A DNA stretch of 64,000 nt, from the NCBI GenBank assembly GCA_019321725.1, contig CM033118.1, positions 13,046,071 to 13,110,070 of the forward strand, in the 5' to 3' direction. This document shows positions 44,239-56,199 of the stretch, piece by piece. The notes under the pieces were generated by a model. That model saw only the letters and a program-made list of their open reading frames with translations, was not told the DNA's origin and searched no databases. Numbering within the stretch: position 1 is the first letter of the stretch; each line of letters starts with the position of its first letter. Both the position numbers and the translations under genes were made by a program. Origin of the DNA: Paulownia fortunei. Its lineage: Eukaryota > Streptophyta > Magnoliopsida > Lamiales > Paulowniaceae.

Positions 44239-46801
44239 CTAAGGCCAATCTATCTCGTTAGGAATTCGAGTAGTAGTATTCCGTCCACGATGATTCTGAA
44301 TCCGCAATGATGGATTGTGCCACAACTTGAAAGGGGGTGCATCCAAATAAACTTCATCTGGCAAAGGCTCAAACTTTCCTTTGTAAGTATCTACATAAGA
44401 ACCAGTGCTATAGTGCAATTTCATGAATGTTGCTGGATTAACTCCAAAATGCCGGCAAGTATGTATTGTATGCGAGCAAGGTATTCCAAATTGACTCCAA
44501 TTACTGCATGAACACTCCATTGACCTCAGTTTTGCGATGTGTGTAAAACTCTTGGATGATCCTGGTCAATGTATTATGACAGATACGATTGATCTGTGTA
44601 ATTAAACATATATACAATATGCTCTATAGATAGGTTCTTCCAACTCTCATACCTTTGTAATATATTATCAGGACATGGTTGGTTATTCTCCACCATTCGA
44701 CGACCTTTGGATAGTCGATCGAGAAAATGTTTAACAACATGATGGACCGTAATCTATACAATAGCATTGATTGGGAGCTGTCGTGCACCTTTCAACATTC
44801 CATTAATGCATTCTGATATATTTGTTGTCCGAATGCTACATCGCCATCCTTCATCATAAGCCAGAGTCCACTGACATTTATCTATATTCTCTAAGTATGC
44901 ATGTGCATCCTCGTTAAGAGCCTTTATTTTTTCCATTACCTTATCAAATTGTCTAATTGTCAATTGTGAACCAGTTGTATAACATAAATCCCTTAATGCA
45001 ATACTCTTGAACCGCTTGTTGAAGTTAAATGACACATGCCTTAAGCAAAAATGATGCACCCTGCGAGGTGGTGTGAAATCAGGTATGTATTGAATAGCTT
45101 CAAGTAGGCCACTATATCGATCAAAAATCAAACAGACACCCTCAACCCCGTGGACAACATACATAAACAACATATGCAAAAACCATCTCCAAGATGTAAA
45201 TGTTTCTTCATCAACAACTGCAAAAGCTAGAAGCAAAACCTGTTGATTTGCATCTATCCCTACAACAATCAACAACTTGTGTTTGTACTTTGTGTAAAGA
45301 TATGTTCCATCAACACATATTATTTTACGATAATTTTGGAACCCATCGATACATGGCTTGAATACCCAGAATATATATTTCATTATTTTCTTTTCTGCAA
45401 ACTCGGTGTCGATGTGATGCCACTCCACAATTGTGCCTGAATTTCATTTTTGCAAAGCTCCCAAATACTTAGGCAATTTTCTAACTGAGCTCTCCCAAGT
45501 GCCATAAATATTTTCCCTTGTGCGTTTCAAACCATGTCAGGCCTTATGATATGAAATTTCATACTGATACTTCTCTTTCACATTTTGTTGGACATACTTA
45601 ATCTCATAGGCTGGGTCACACTGAACTATGATAATAAGTAACCTTGTGATCATGTTTTTACATAGGTTGTGATGATCCACAAAACAGAATTCATAAGACA
45701 TGTATGAGGGCCTCCCCACTTGGTGATTTTCCATAAATCGAGCTTTGCTTTCAATGATGCTCGAAACCCTCAATTACACCACATGGTTGATGTACTTTAG
45801 CTGCATTCCAGTTTTTATAATTTTGGTGTACTTTCAACCACCCGATACTCATGTCTGACAACTCGTACAGAGTAATCTTTAACTGAAGCTTGCAGAATTT
45901 TTTTGTCTTTGAATACCATACCCTTTTCAAGCTCTCCAATACTAGAGTCATAAAACTTTCCTCTATTTGGAATATCAATAGAATCCACAAGTATTTTTAG
46001 GTAACATGTGGTGAAGAATGGTATAGTACGATTAGAGTTATATTTATTTGTTGTTGAGGGCAATGAGATATAAACTGGCACTTGATGTTAGGACGAGTTG
46101 CCCTCATCATGTTGCTCTTACATCTCTTTCAAATCATCAATTTCGACCCCATCACCACCACCACCATCATCATCATCATCATAATCACCATCATCTTCAT
46201 CAGCAATTTCATCGGGTTCAGAATCAATATATTCTTCAGCACCAAAACTATCAACAAGTGGCTCGAATAATTCATCAGTGTATGCATTATACGACTCTAT
46301 ATTTGTACCTTTAAAATGCTCTTGACTAGAGTTTGAAGCACATGCATTAAACTCATTGATGCCAACACTTGCCATACCTTGCATCACTGTAGTCATTTCA
46401 AACACACTATCATCTCTTAAAAATGATGCATATTGATAATACTCATTGTTTGTTGGTATCTCAAGCACAGTATTATGAATATTTTGTTCTGCCTCAACAT
46501 AAAATTCTACAAATTGATTTTCTCTTCCCGGATCTAAGAAAAATTACAATCCTTCGTCATCAGTTATTGATATTAGTTGTGATATATTACCGCAACAGTA
46601 CTTACCAAATAATTTTAATAAGAACTGTTTATCATCAACGCCTGTAATCTGATACACTTTCAATAATAATTCAGAAAATCTTGTCCTACGAGACATTTTT
46701 CTACCTCCAATTGCAGGGCGATCATATGTCACTCAATTAACATCTTGTATAATTTGACCACCAAAGTATACCATAACATCGATATTGTTTATGTTTGTCA
46801 T
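44239..46801 (-). pseudogene. MULE transposase pseudogene with SWIM zinc finger
   Basis: The minus frame starts at ATG 46801-46799 (MTNINNIDVMVYFGG...), typical for plant MULE N-termini. It continues in one frame with stops at 46735, 46544, 46118 and near 46082 through an acidic Asp-rich stretch (about 46200-46135) and the MuDR N-terminal domain (GMVFKDKKILQASVKDYSV, about 45930-45870). After about 45750 the frame shifts. The catalytic domain is open at 45428-44754, with CVDGTYLYTKY (first Asp), FTSWRWFLHML, LIFDRYSGLLEAI (second Asp) and a C-x2-H pair in FCLRHVSFNF. The SWIM finger CSCSNWSQFGIPCSH lies at 44520-44470 in another frame, and the ORF ends NEIDWP at 44239. Several stops and shifts make it inactive. 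Confidence 0.85.
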
Positions 46802-47100
46802 AACAACATCAAAATAAGTATTAATATTTAAAATTTAAATAATAATTTCAAAAATATAATATTTAATTAAGATTATCATAGTTATGAGAAAGATTCCCTA
46901 AATAGTTCAATAATTTTTAACTCACATTTTCAAGTCAAATAACAAATATAAAATATAATATACAAAAAAAATACAAACATTAGCTTCTCCACATATAAAA
47001 TATGCTATTAAAAATGTAATTGCATATGTCATTATAAAAAATAATATTAATAACATTTCAATACAATAAAATTTATTTTTTCAATATAATAATACATCTA
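46536..47100. other. 5' flank of the MULE transposase, AT-rich
   Basis: Upstream of the transposase ATG the sequence is AT-rich with no other frame. A CTAACCTGAAC word near 47197 on the plus strand could be a minus-strand splice donor of an upstream non-coding exon, but this is weak. Confidence 0.3.
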
Positions 47101-47391
47101 CTTCACAATTATTACAATAAAATATATACATTATAATTAAAATATGATACTTGTAAGTCACACTCAAAATATGATCCTCGTCGTATTTTAATCTCTCGCG
47201 TACTAACCTGAACAAAAATATATAAATATTAATTAGTCAATTTTTTTAATTAAAAAATTAAAAAAAATAATAACAATATTACTTACCAAAAAAAGAGAAA
47301 ATAGACATCAAGAAGGTAGGAGATTGGAGAATCCGAAAAATAAAAGAGAAAATGACGGAAAAAAAAGCCAATAGAGAGAGGCCGAGAGAGA

Positions 47392-47495
47392 GCGCAATCT
47401 ATGGTTGCGCTTTCTCTCACATTGCAGGAAGCGCAACCTAGGGTTGCGCTTCCTATTAGAATAAAGTGAAAGCGCGATCCTCACATGCGCTTTCA
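47392..47495. repeat. Cluster of three GCGC-centred hairpins
   Basis: Three inverted repeats follow each other: GCGCAA...TTGCGC at 47392-47410; GGAAGCGCAACC-TAG-GGTTGCGCTTCC at 47427-47453 with perfect 12-bp arms; and TGAAAGCGC...GCGCTTTCA at 47467-47495. All share a GAAGCGCAA/GAAAGCGC word. They sit at the outer edge of the MULE and are probably part of its terminal region. Confidence 0.75.
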
Positions 47496-47559
47496 TGCAT
47501 TTTCTTAACGCCTCACCCAATCACGATAAAATGTTAATTATTTTTTAAATTTACTATTT

Positions 47560-47780
47560 TTAATTAAATTAGTCCACATCAACCTATATTATAGAATTTA
47601 TGATTATTTAATTAAAATAATGAATAATAAGTAAATATTTCCACTAATACAATGATATGTGTACTTAATTATTTATGCAGTGGTTCCTAATTATATAAAT
47701 ATGTAAATAATGATTAGATTGATACATATATAAGTCTATACATAAATAGGTGTATTTATAAATATGTACATATGTATACG

Positions 47781-47831
<51 letters not shown>

Positions 47832-47956
47832 AAAGATATTAGTACATGTATTTGTGTACATATATACATTTATACATTTATATATTATTGTATACGTATA
47901 TCTGTATGAATATATACATAAATGCGAATTTTGAGTATTTATATATGAATCATTTC

Positions 47957-48012
<56 letters not shown>

Positions 48013-48300
48013 TCTCGTGAATAGATCTATATATAGACACATATGTATTTCTAATTATTTGTGGATAATTAGATATACATGTCTAGATATATGTTGATAT
48101 ATATATATATATATATAGCAAATTTATACAAACATACATATATGTCCATAAGTAACTAACACAGTTATAAATATATGAATATATATGTTGATAAAAGATT
48201 ATAACAATATATACACACCAATATATAAACGTAAAATTATATAAATATGCACATACACACATATATATAAGCATATTATACATATATATAAATTATATCT
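47560..48300 (+). repeat. AT-rich repeat homologous to 38840-39230, with (TA)n tracts
   Basis: Words such as CCACATCAACCTATA, AATAAGTAAATATTT, GTGTACTTAATTATT, TGTATACGATTGAATATATA and ATCTGTATGAATATATACAT are in the same order as at 38840-39170. Long (TA) runs lie at about 47788-47827 and 47965-48010. The repeat lies on the far side of the MULE in the same orientation. Confidence 0.75.
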
Positions 48301-48304
48301 ACAT

Positions 48305-48665
48305 ATTGAATATGTTAGGAAATAATTGGCCCAAATTTTCTAAAATAAACAATTGATGTGGCCTAAATTTGATTGGATGATTGAGTCCAAGAGATTTGGG
48401 CTATCATGCTAAGTATTTGGCTTGCACGTTTAGCTAAGCTTAATGGGTTGTCAAGTGGTTGTGGTGGTATGGTTAGCCGAGCTGAGAGGAATGGGCTGAG
48501 CTGAATAGCTTTTGATTGTAGTAGCCAAGCTGAATTGTTCAAGTAGTAGAGTGTAATGACCGAATGGTGTCTGGACTAAGTTGTTCCTACATCAACTTTG
48601 ATTTATTAGACACGTCAGGTCCGAGCAGACTGACCTGAGCTGACCTAATTGGACCTAATCTGATA
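48305..48665. other. Possible LTR fragment, non-coding
   Basis: A segment beginning TGTTAGGAAATAATTGGCCC with repeated GAGCTGA and GGGCT words. No ORF. The composition resembles plant LTR sequence, but no partner copy was found. Confidence 0.3.
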
Positions 48666-48669
48666 CGCT

Positions 48670-49420
48670 TATAATGCAAATTTCGTTGTGTACAAAAATT
48701 ACAAACAAAAAAAAATAGTACAAATGAAATTTTATTGAATTTGTTGAAAATATGTGGATACAATCTCTATTGATCCTCTTTTTCTTCTCTTCAAAAACAT
48801 TGACTTTGTCGATTTGATAATTTTTTGATGGAATTGACCATTCGATCTCCTCCAAGGTTGATTTGATATTCAATAACGTTAATTCGGTAGTTTAACAATT
48901 TATTCTCGAATTAAATATTATATAATTTTGATGACCTCCGCGATGAACGTCTTACTTTTTGCCTTGAACACCGTAGATCTCCTTGAATTTGATGGATTTA
49001 GGTTGAGAGAACTTCCTCCAATACCTCTCTTACTTGGACTTCTTCTTCTTCTCAACTTGTGTTTTAACTTTTTGGAGATGACCTCAATTTATACTTGTAG
49101 GACGAGAGCTCTTGCCATCTTTACTTGATAACATGGGAGGCTTTGATTGGTTCTTCCTGATTTAATGGATATTTACTGTTTTAATCACAAGATGTGATTT
49201 GAATTACCAAAATATTGTATTCACTTTCATAATTTGCAAGATATGATCTTCATTACCAAAATATTATAATTTGACACATGGTAATATTTAATTTTTAAAT
49301 ATCTTATTTAATCTTGGAATTCAATGATAATTTTAAAAATAAATAAAAATATAAAATTGATAAATTAAAATATATTACACATAACAATTCATAATTTGTT
49401 GCAAATTTTTCTTGTCTATA
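48670..49420 (+). repeat. Left LTR
   Basis: It starts TATAATGCAAATTTCGTTG (the right copy starts TGTAACATAAATTTCGTTG) and ends TTGTCTATA (right copy ATGTCTACA). Shared internal words include GAATTTGTTGAAAATATGT, CCTCCGCGATGAACGTCTTA and CTTACTTGGACTTCTT. Confidence 0.75.
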
Positions 49421-50885
49421 AATGCCTCCTCAAAACTTGTTGACGTGCATTTGTTTTGACGGATGCAAAAAGTGAATAAGTCTCGAACTCTTTCATCAAG
49501 AAAATCAAGTCACAACAATTTACTTGAACTCATTTAAAATATAAAGATATTTTAAACTTATATCGAGGAGTTCTTCTGTTGAATTGATTGATACTTGTAG
49601 ATAGTTTATCCTCATATGAAGGAGTTCTTCAATTGAGTTGATTTGAATTTGTAGATAATTTATTCTCATATCAAGAAGTTCTTGACTTGATTTGACTTTG
49701 TAAACAGTTTATTCTCATATCAAGAAATTCTTGACTTGAATTTATTTGAAATTTATAGATAGTTTATACTCGTATCAAGGAGTCTTGACTTCAATTTATT
49801 CAAAATTTATAGATAGTTTATGCTCATATCAAGGTATCTTGAATTTGAATTTGATAAATAGTATAAAAGGTCTATAAATCAAATTTAAATAAAGATTCAT
49901 TGATATGAATATAAACTATCCAACAAATTTCAAATTCAAATTGAAGACTCATTGATATGAGTATGAATTATCCAACAAATTTCAAATTCAAATTGAAAAC
50001 TCATTGATATGAGTATGAATTATCCAACAAATTTCAAATTCAAATTGAAGACTTCTTGATATAGTATAAATTATCTGTAAATTTTAAATTCAAATGAAGA
50101 CTTCTTGATGCGAGTATTCAATTAGTGCTTCATTTGATTTAATTTGTATACCTTTTATGCTCATATAAAGGAGCTTTACTGACAGTTTATGCTCTTACCA
50201 ATGAACACTTGAAAGGACTTCAATTTAAAAAATTTAGATAGTTTATGCTCGTATCTAGGAGCATTGCTGACAATTTATGCTCATACCAAGGAGCAGATAG
50301 TTTAGGCTCATATCAAGGAGCACTTGAGTAGAATTTGTTTTGAAAATTCTAGATAGTTTATGTTCGTATCTAGGAGTACTGAAAAGTTAAAGATGATTCC
50401 ACTTCTTTTTCTTCATTTGTTGGAAATTGGCTTTCAACAACTTCAGTTCCATGCTTTGTTTCTTTTGATTGGAATTTGAGTGAAGACATGAGACGCCATC
50501 TTCATTTACCCTCTTTAAGTGGAATTTGAGTTAAGCATGGAATGGCGCATTCATTTGCCCCTTTTGGAACGTTGCCTTCATTTGCTCCCTTTGAATGGAA
50601 TTTGAGTGAAGACATAGAACGTTGCCTTCATTTTCCCTCTTTAGATGGAATTTGTGTGAAGACATTGAACACTGCCTTGTTGTTTTCTTTGAATAGAATT
50701 TGACTAAAGACATAGAATACTGCCTTCGTTGTATTCTTCAAGAAGTTAATATATGACTTGATGTAAGAAATTTGACATTTGTGAACATGGAGTGTTTTTC
50801 TTTCATCTCCATTTGAACTTCAAACTTGATTTGCAAAAAGAAGAGATAAGAGACAAAGATTGTCCCACCGGGCATATAAAAAATT
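49421..50885 (+). repeat. Interior with tandem-like repeats, non-coding
   Basis: From about 49530 to 50400 the words AGATAGTTTATGCTCATATC and AAGGAG(C/T)CTTGACTTG recur every 50-70 bp, then inverted versions (GATATGAGTATGAATTATCC, three near-identical units at 49890-50060). From 50440 to 50720 another repeat with GGAATTTGAGTGAAGACAT and GAACGTTGCCTTCATTTG recurs about every 60 bp. No open frame of note. Confidence 0.65.
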
Positions 50886-51638
50886 TGTAACATAAATTTC
50901 GTTGTTTGTAAAAATTACGAACAAGAAAAATAGTATAGGTGAAATTTTAATGAATTTGTTGAAAATATGTAGATACAATCTCCGTTGATCCTCTTATTCT
51001 TCTCTTCAAGAAAGACTTTATAGATTTTGTAACTTCTTGATGGAATCAACCCTCCGATCTCCTACAAGGTTGGTTTGATTTTCAATAACATTAATTCGAG
51101 GGTTTAATAATTTAATCTTGAATTAAATATTATAATTTTGATGGCCTCCGCGATGAACGTCTTACTTTTCGCCTTGAACACCATAAATCTCCTTGAATTT
51201 GATGGACTTTGGTTGAAAGAACTTCTTCTAATACCTTTCTTACTTGGACTTCTTTTTTTTCTCAACTTGTGTTTTAACTTTTTTGAGATGACCTCTATTT
51301 ATACTTGTAGGACGATGGCTTTTGTCATTTTTACTTGATGACATAGGAGGCTTTGATTGATTATTCATGATTTGATGGACATTTACTATCTTAATCATAA
51401 GATGTGATTTGAATTATCAAAATATTATATTCACTTCCATAATTTACAAGATACGATTTTCATTACCAAAATATTATAATTTGACATATGGTAATATTTA
51501 ATTTCTTTATCAATAAAATGTCTTATTTAATCTTGGAATTCAATGGTAATTTCAAAAATAAATAAAAATATAAAATTGATAAATTAAATATATTACACAT
51601 ATTAATACATAATTGACTGCAAATTTTTCATGTCTACA
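50886..51638 (+). repeat. Right LTR
   Basis: It starts TGTAACATAAATTTCG and ends GTCTACA, so it keeps TG and CA ends. It differs from the left LTR by scattered substitutions and small indels, pointing to an insertion that is not recent. Confidence 0.75.
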
Positions 51639-51643
51639 ACCCT

Positions 51644-54160
51644 CTTTCTTGAAAGAACTGTGGGCTGAAAACTTGGTCATCTTTTATAATTTTACTATAA
51701 GTCTATTTACTGGGCGGATAAAGAAATATGAATTCTACCTTAAATAAATTACTGTATGAACGGATAACTTGCTTTTTAATGTTTATCCATGATCGGTAAC
51801 AAAATCCTTCTCTTATTCAATTGTCTTGCTATCTTGGTTCTTGAGGTATGTTTTTAGATTACCCGCTTTATATTCCAACACTCTCAATTCTCATATTATT
51901 CTTATAAGTTTTTATTGACTTAAGTATCGGAACATTTTGTTAGGCAACCCCTAGCACTTATAACCCCATTGTCTTGCAGGTACTTTTGAACATTGATTGA
52001 AGGTGTTGATTTGGAATTTTTTGATACCTACAATTTTGGTACTCATCAACGGAGTGAAATAGTTGTGCTGGGAATTCATGTTTGAATCTCTATCTTAACT
52101 CTGGCAACGGTGGTTGGGTTGCCAATATTACCTTGAGTTTATCCTACCCTAAATGATCAATGTGTCATTATGATCGAGAGTTCTGTGTTCTTAAAGGAGA
52201 AAACGTGAAAAGAAGAAGAAGTTTGTGAAATATGAAAGTAGAACTATGGCCTCTCTAATTATTTGGAAGATATCTGTTTCGCGATATTGTACTTTGTAGC
52301 GCGTAGTGGCCATTGTCGAAGAAATTCCGTCTTTAGTGCGCGATGAATCAATTAAATTGGACCCAAATTTCACTTGATAACATATAAATAGATTTATGGA
52401 AAAGTGTCAACTAAGTTAATCTTCACTTGTTATTGGATACGATTAAAATATGTTTAGAACTTAAATTTACTACTGTACTCATCAAATAGCTGAAATCAAA
52501 TGAAAATAGTGCTAATTTCAATTCCACTCAATTCAAAACTTTAATTTTAAAAGTGCACTCATTAGAAGTTTGAAATCAGATTCAAATAGTCGATATACAA
52601 ATTGACTTGCTTTATTTATACTCCTAAACCATATAATAGATTCCAATAAAGAGAAAAGGGTTAGGTCTCTTCACTTTTCTGGAATAACTTTCTTAGCATT
52701 AACATAATTCATTTAGTCAACATTTTCTCCATACTCCTTAAATTGTTCTTGATCCACGAAAATAATTTGAACATGTGGATTGAAGCTAATCCAAGCATGA
52801 AGTGAATTGAAAAATATGTTAGGCTAATTTTATTTTTTTTTGTTTTAGGAATGATCGAATATATATCATTTATTACATTCAAATCTTAAATACAAATAAT
52901 TGAATCATTCATAATATTAGAATATATAGATTAATATGACTTAAATATATTTTTAGTTATGGAATTTCAATCTTATCATTTCGACCATGCCTCATTATTG
53001 TTAAGGCTACTTGACTAACTAAAAATAATTTTATATCAGGTTGCCACGCCTAACAATAGAATATGCATCCATTATGTTTGAATTCATTTTTTGGGAAATG
53101 AAAACATGCGCTAAGAAGAACACCAAACTTAGCCTCATAATCTGAGGAAGAGCCAACTGAAAATTCCTCAAATCTTTTCCATTTGTTAAAACAAACACTA
53201 TATTTGGTTTTCAGATTTTAATAAGGAAAATATTTTCCTAATTTTAAGTAATAGTCCTTTATTCTTAATATTTTATTTTTCTTTTCCCTTTTTTCTCAAC
53301 AAAATCTGAAGATGTTCTTTTGTTGTTTATGAAGGCCACTGAGTGCCACTGCAGTTTCTCGATTTGAATGGTATGATTTACCCACTTTTGGGTTATGTTT
53401 CCTGATAACTGTGTTACTTTTTCGTTTAATTGATGGGCTTTGGATGAACTGTCATGGGCCATGGTTTATTTCCCAAACGCTTTTTTATTCAGCCTTCTTT
53501 GGTCCTTCCTTGACCTCATGTTGTTTGCTCTATATTGTCCATGATTAGAACAACTATATTTTTATTTGGAACACTTGTAAATAATACATAATTCTTAATC
53601 TAATGATTTAATTCTCTACTCTTCAAATGATTTAATTAATAAAATTCTTGACCGTCAATTTTTCAGAAAAATAGAGGGGTGTATAATGCTACCTATAAAA
53701 ATTATTTTGTCCGAAAATTGAGAGTAATATGGAGCTCCATTTTTTAAACCAGAGCTCCATTAAGGTAAAAATTGATGTGCTAAAACCATCAAAATAATAC
53801 TTCATCCTGCAACAATTCCAAAAAATATAGGAAGTCATTCCTACTAATTATTGGTCAAAAGAGAAAAAATTAAAGATATTTTGACAAAAATAAAATGCAA
53901 GAGAGATGATAGATCCCAAGTATGATGGGAAGCCATTAAATTTCTCAAAGTTAAATATGAGAAGGAGATTTTTTTAAAGGAAAGAATGAACCCTAGTATT
54001 TTTTTTTGTAGGAAATGAGTTTTTCCTAAAAAAAATTATCAAAACCCTAACAAACAAGGATTTGTTGATTTTTTTTTTTAAAACAAATTTTTTTGGAATA
54101 GGGTTGCTATCCAATCGCACCCATTGCTTTCTCTTTTCCGTTTGCTGCATGGTTGATGTT
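51644..54160. other. AT-rich intergenic region with LTR-like remnants
   Basis: No gene. At 51900-52010 the words GACTTAAGTATCGGAACATT and TTGTCTTGCAGGTACTTTT resemble the 3' part of a gypsy LTR (compare GACTTAAATATCGGAGGGTC at 27530). A 65-residue minus frame at 53265-53462 begins with ATG but shows no family features. Otherwise unremarkable. Confidence 0.4.
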
Positions 54161-54650
54161 TATTAGGGGTGCTCACAATTTGTTTAACCAGTCAAACTCA
54201 ATCAAAATCGAAATTTTAGTTTGTATCGAAATTACAAAAAATTGATTCAATTTTTGTTTTTTCATATTTTAAAATTTTGATTTTCAGTTCGATTTTGATT
54301 TTTTATTTCGGTTAATGGAACCAAACTAAAGATCGAATTATTATTTGTATATATATTTATATATAATTTTTATATTATATTTTATACAAATTTTTTTATG
54401 TTTTTCACACCCAAATTAAAAATAATAAATAAAAATATATTTCTAATTCTATTATTTATTGTTTTATCTATTTCTTTTTTTTTTATAAGAATTGGGTTAA
54501 CCAAAAAATCGAGAAAAAATTCAATTCAAACCGAAACGAACCAATTAATTTGATTTGATTTTCGATTTAAGATTTTGACAACTGAAATTTCAATACTGAA
54601 ATTGAAATTTTGATTAACCAAAATCTTGCTTGGGTTGCTACCCTACTCCA
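54160..54650. mobile_element. MITE-like element with TAGGGGTG-type ends
   Basis: The left edge TAGGGGTGCTCACAATTTG and the reverse complement of the right edge TAGGGTAGCAACCCAAG are similar, as in hAT-type MITEs, which often start TAGGGGTG. The interior has mirrored AATCGAAATT and GAAATTTCAATACTGAAATT words around an AT-rich core. No matching 8-bp target duplication was found. Confidence 0.5.
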
Positions 54651-54659
54651 CTTACTCCC

Positions 54660-55540
54660 ACTATCTCAACTGCTCAGTTACTAAGGTGGGTTACATACGA
54701 AGTCGGCTAATTACCTATATATTTTTTATTCGATTTGATCGAATGAGCATTGTTTTTTGAGTTGTTAATGGTTTGGTAGGTGTTAATAATCCGAATTTTT
54801 TCTGAGGTACTTCATGATTTTGTGAAGAAATAAATTAATCTCCTACACTTTACTTGCAATACTATAAATCTGTTGATTATTTTTGGCCGAGGTTGTTCAT
54901 CAGATATTTTAATGTTTAAAAAATGAATATATGATTAGTAATAATCCAAACTATTAAATATATTAAGTTATAATCTTACTGAACATTTTTTTTTTCCCCT
55001 TATTTTAGTATCATAGATACATTAAAGACCCCATTGTATATATACAGTTGCATATGTTATGAGATATCTTGATGTTTAATAGTCACACAATATACGAATG
55101 TGCTTAAAGTTGCGGATTACATTTGTTCTTGTGTACATAGTTAAAGTATATAACATTAGAATATATATCATAATTAAATGATTATTTAACATATTAACTT
55201 CTTCTTAGAAATATGCAAGAAAAAAATATGATTTTAATTTTAAACTCAACTTTTGTACTCATTTGTTTACAATAATATATTGTTAGATTTGTGAGCAGAG
55301 ATTAATTTTGAAATATGAAATTCCCTTGTAAATAATTGTATTACTTATTCATAAACTGTATGTGTGGAAATTATTCTATTTAACATTTTCCTATATTTGT
55401 GAGAATGAAAAAACACATTTTGGTATACATTGGGAGACTGAATCCAAACATTTCAAAATTCTTTTGTTGTTATATAATGTTTAGACCTGCATTTTCTCGT
55501 GAATTCATAGCTAACCAAAAATAAATATATTTACTTATTT
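54660..55540. other. AT-rich intergenic stretch, nothing recognised
   Basis: No ORF, repeat or motif that I can support between the MITE-like element and the CACTA remnant. Confidence 0.4.
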
Positions 55541-55544
55541 TTCA

Positions 55545-55625
55545 AAATTGATACGAACTCAAAAGCACTTCGTCGCTAACGAGTTCCATATCAGCAACAA
55601 AGTACTTTTGAGTTCATCGCTAACT

Positions 55626-55691
<66 letters not shown>

Positions 55692-56143
55692 TAGCGACGA
55701 ATATAGCACAAATATGTCGCCAAAAAAATAATATTTTTTTTTTTATTTTTGTATAAAAATTTAGCGGCGAAATTATTAACAGGTCGTCGCTAAAGAATTC
55801 ATAATATTACTTTTTAATTTTTTTTCTAATATACTTAGTGACGATATTGAAAAACGTCATCGCTAATATAAGAATTATATATTATTTTTAAGTTTTTTTC
55901 TAATGAATTAGTGACGACATCTTGAAACAACATTCGTTGCTAATTGAAATCTTAGCGACAAATTTTTTAACCAGCCCTGTTTCATAGCAAACTTAGCAAC
56001 ATTTTCTTAAAATTTCATTGCTAATATCTATTGCCACACTCTTACAGCGACAATCGTTAGCAATGAAATCTTTTCGTTGCTAATGTGCATTAGTGGCGAT
56101 TTGGCATGCGTTAGCAATGAAAAACTTCGATTTTGTTGTAGTG
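55545..56143 (-). mobile_element. CACTA (En/Spm) element end with subterminal repeats
   Basis: The right edge TTTTGTTGTAGTG (56131-56143) is the reverse complement of the CACTACAACAAAA terminus common to plant CACTA elements. Before it the words TTAGCGACGA, GTCGTCGCTAA, TTAGTGACGA and CGTTGCTAA recur in both orientations about every 20-60 bp from 55571 on, as expected for subterminal repeats. No matching left CACTA end was found, so it is a truncated or deleted copy. A (TA)n tract lies inside at 55625-55688. Confidence 0.75.
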
Positions 56144-56199
56144 ATAGGGATAACATACCACATTACACCTCTGGGTTGCAAGGGGCTGATGAGCATGTG

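Larger units (their letters stand above)
40990..47530 (-). mobile_element. MULE carrying transposase and plant mobile domain genes
   Basis: On the minus strand a MULE transposase pseudogene (46801 to 44239) is followed by a plant mobile domain pseudogene (about 43909 to 41000), a pairing known among plant MULE elements. GCGC-containing hairpins lie at 47392-47495 beyond the transposase start, and related GCGC hairpins lie inside the duplicated repeats left of the PMD gene. Clear terminal inverted repeats and a 9-bp target duplication were not found, so the limits given are approximate and the element may extend into the AT-rich repeats on either side. Confidence 0.7.
48670..51638 (+). mobile_element. 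Non-autonomous LTR retrotransposon, 3.0 kb
   Basis: Two similar LTRs (48670-49420 and 50886-51638, about 750 bp each) enclose a 1.46-kb interior with no coding capacity. The flanks ACGCT (48665-48669) and ACCCT (51639-51643) match in 4 of 5 bases and probably represent the target duplication. The interior consists mostly of repeated words (see next entry). With no gag or pol it must have depended on another element, like LARD or TRIM-type elements. The open frames of 66 residues in each LTR (48928-49128, 51138-51338) are parallel copies of LTR sequence, not genes. Confidence 0.8.

Noticed and set aside
48928..51338. Two similar 66-residue frames (48928-49128 and 51138-51338) that look like paralogous small proteins
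   Set aside because: They are the same position in two LTRs of one element, so their similarity reflects LTR duplication and not selection on a protein.
53265..53462. 65-residue minus-strand frame with an ATG start and a plausible-looking composition
   Set aside because: No recognised domain, no neighbouring exons, short; cannot be supported as a gene.
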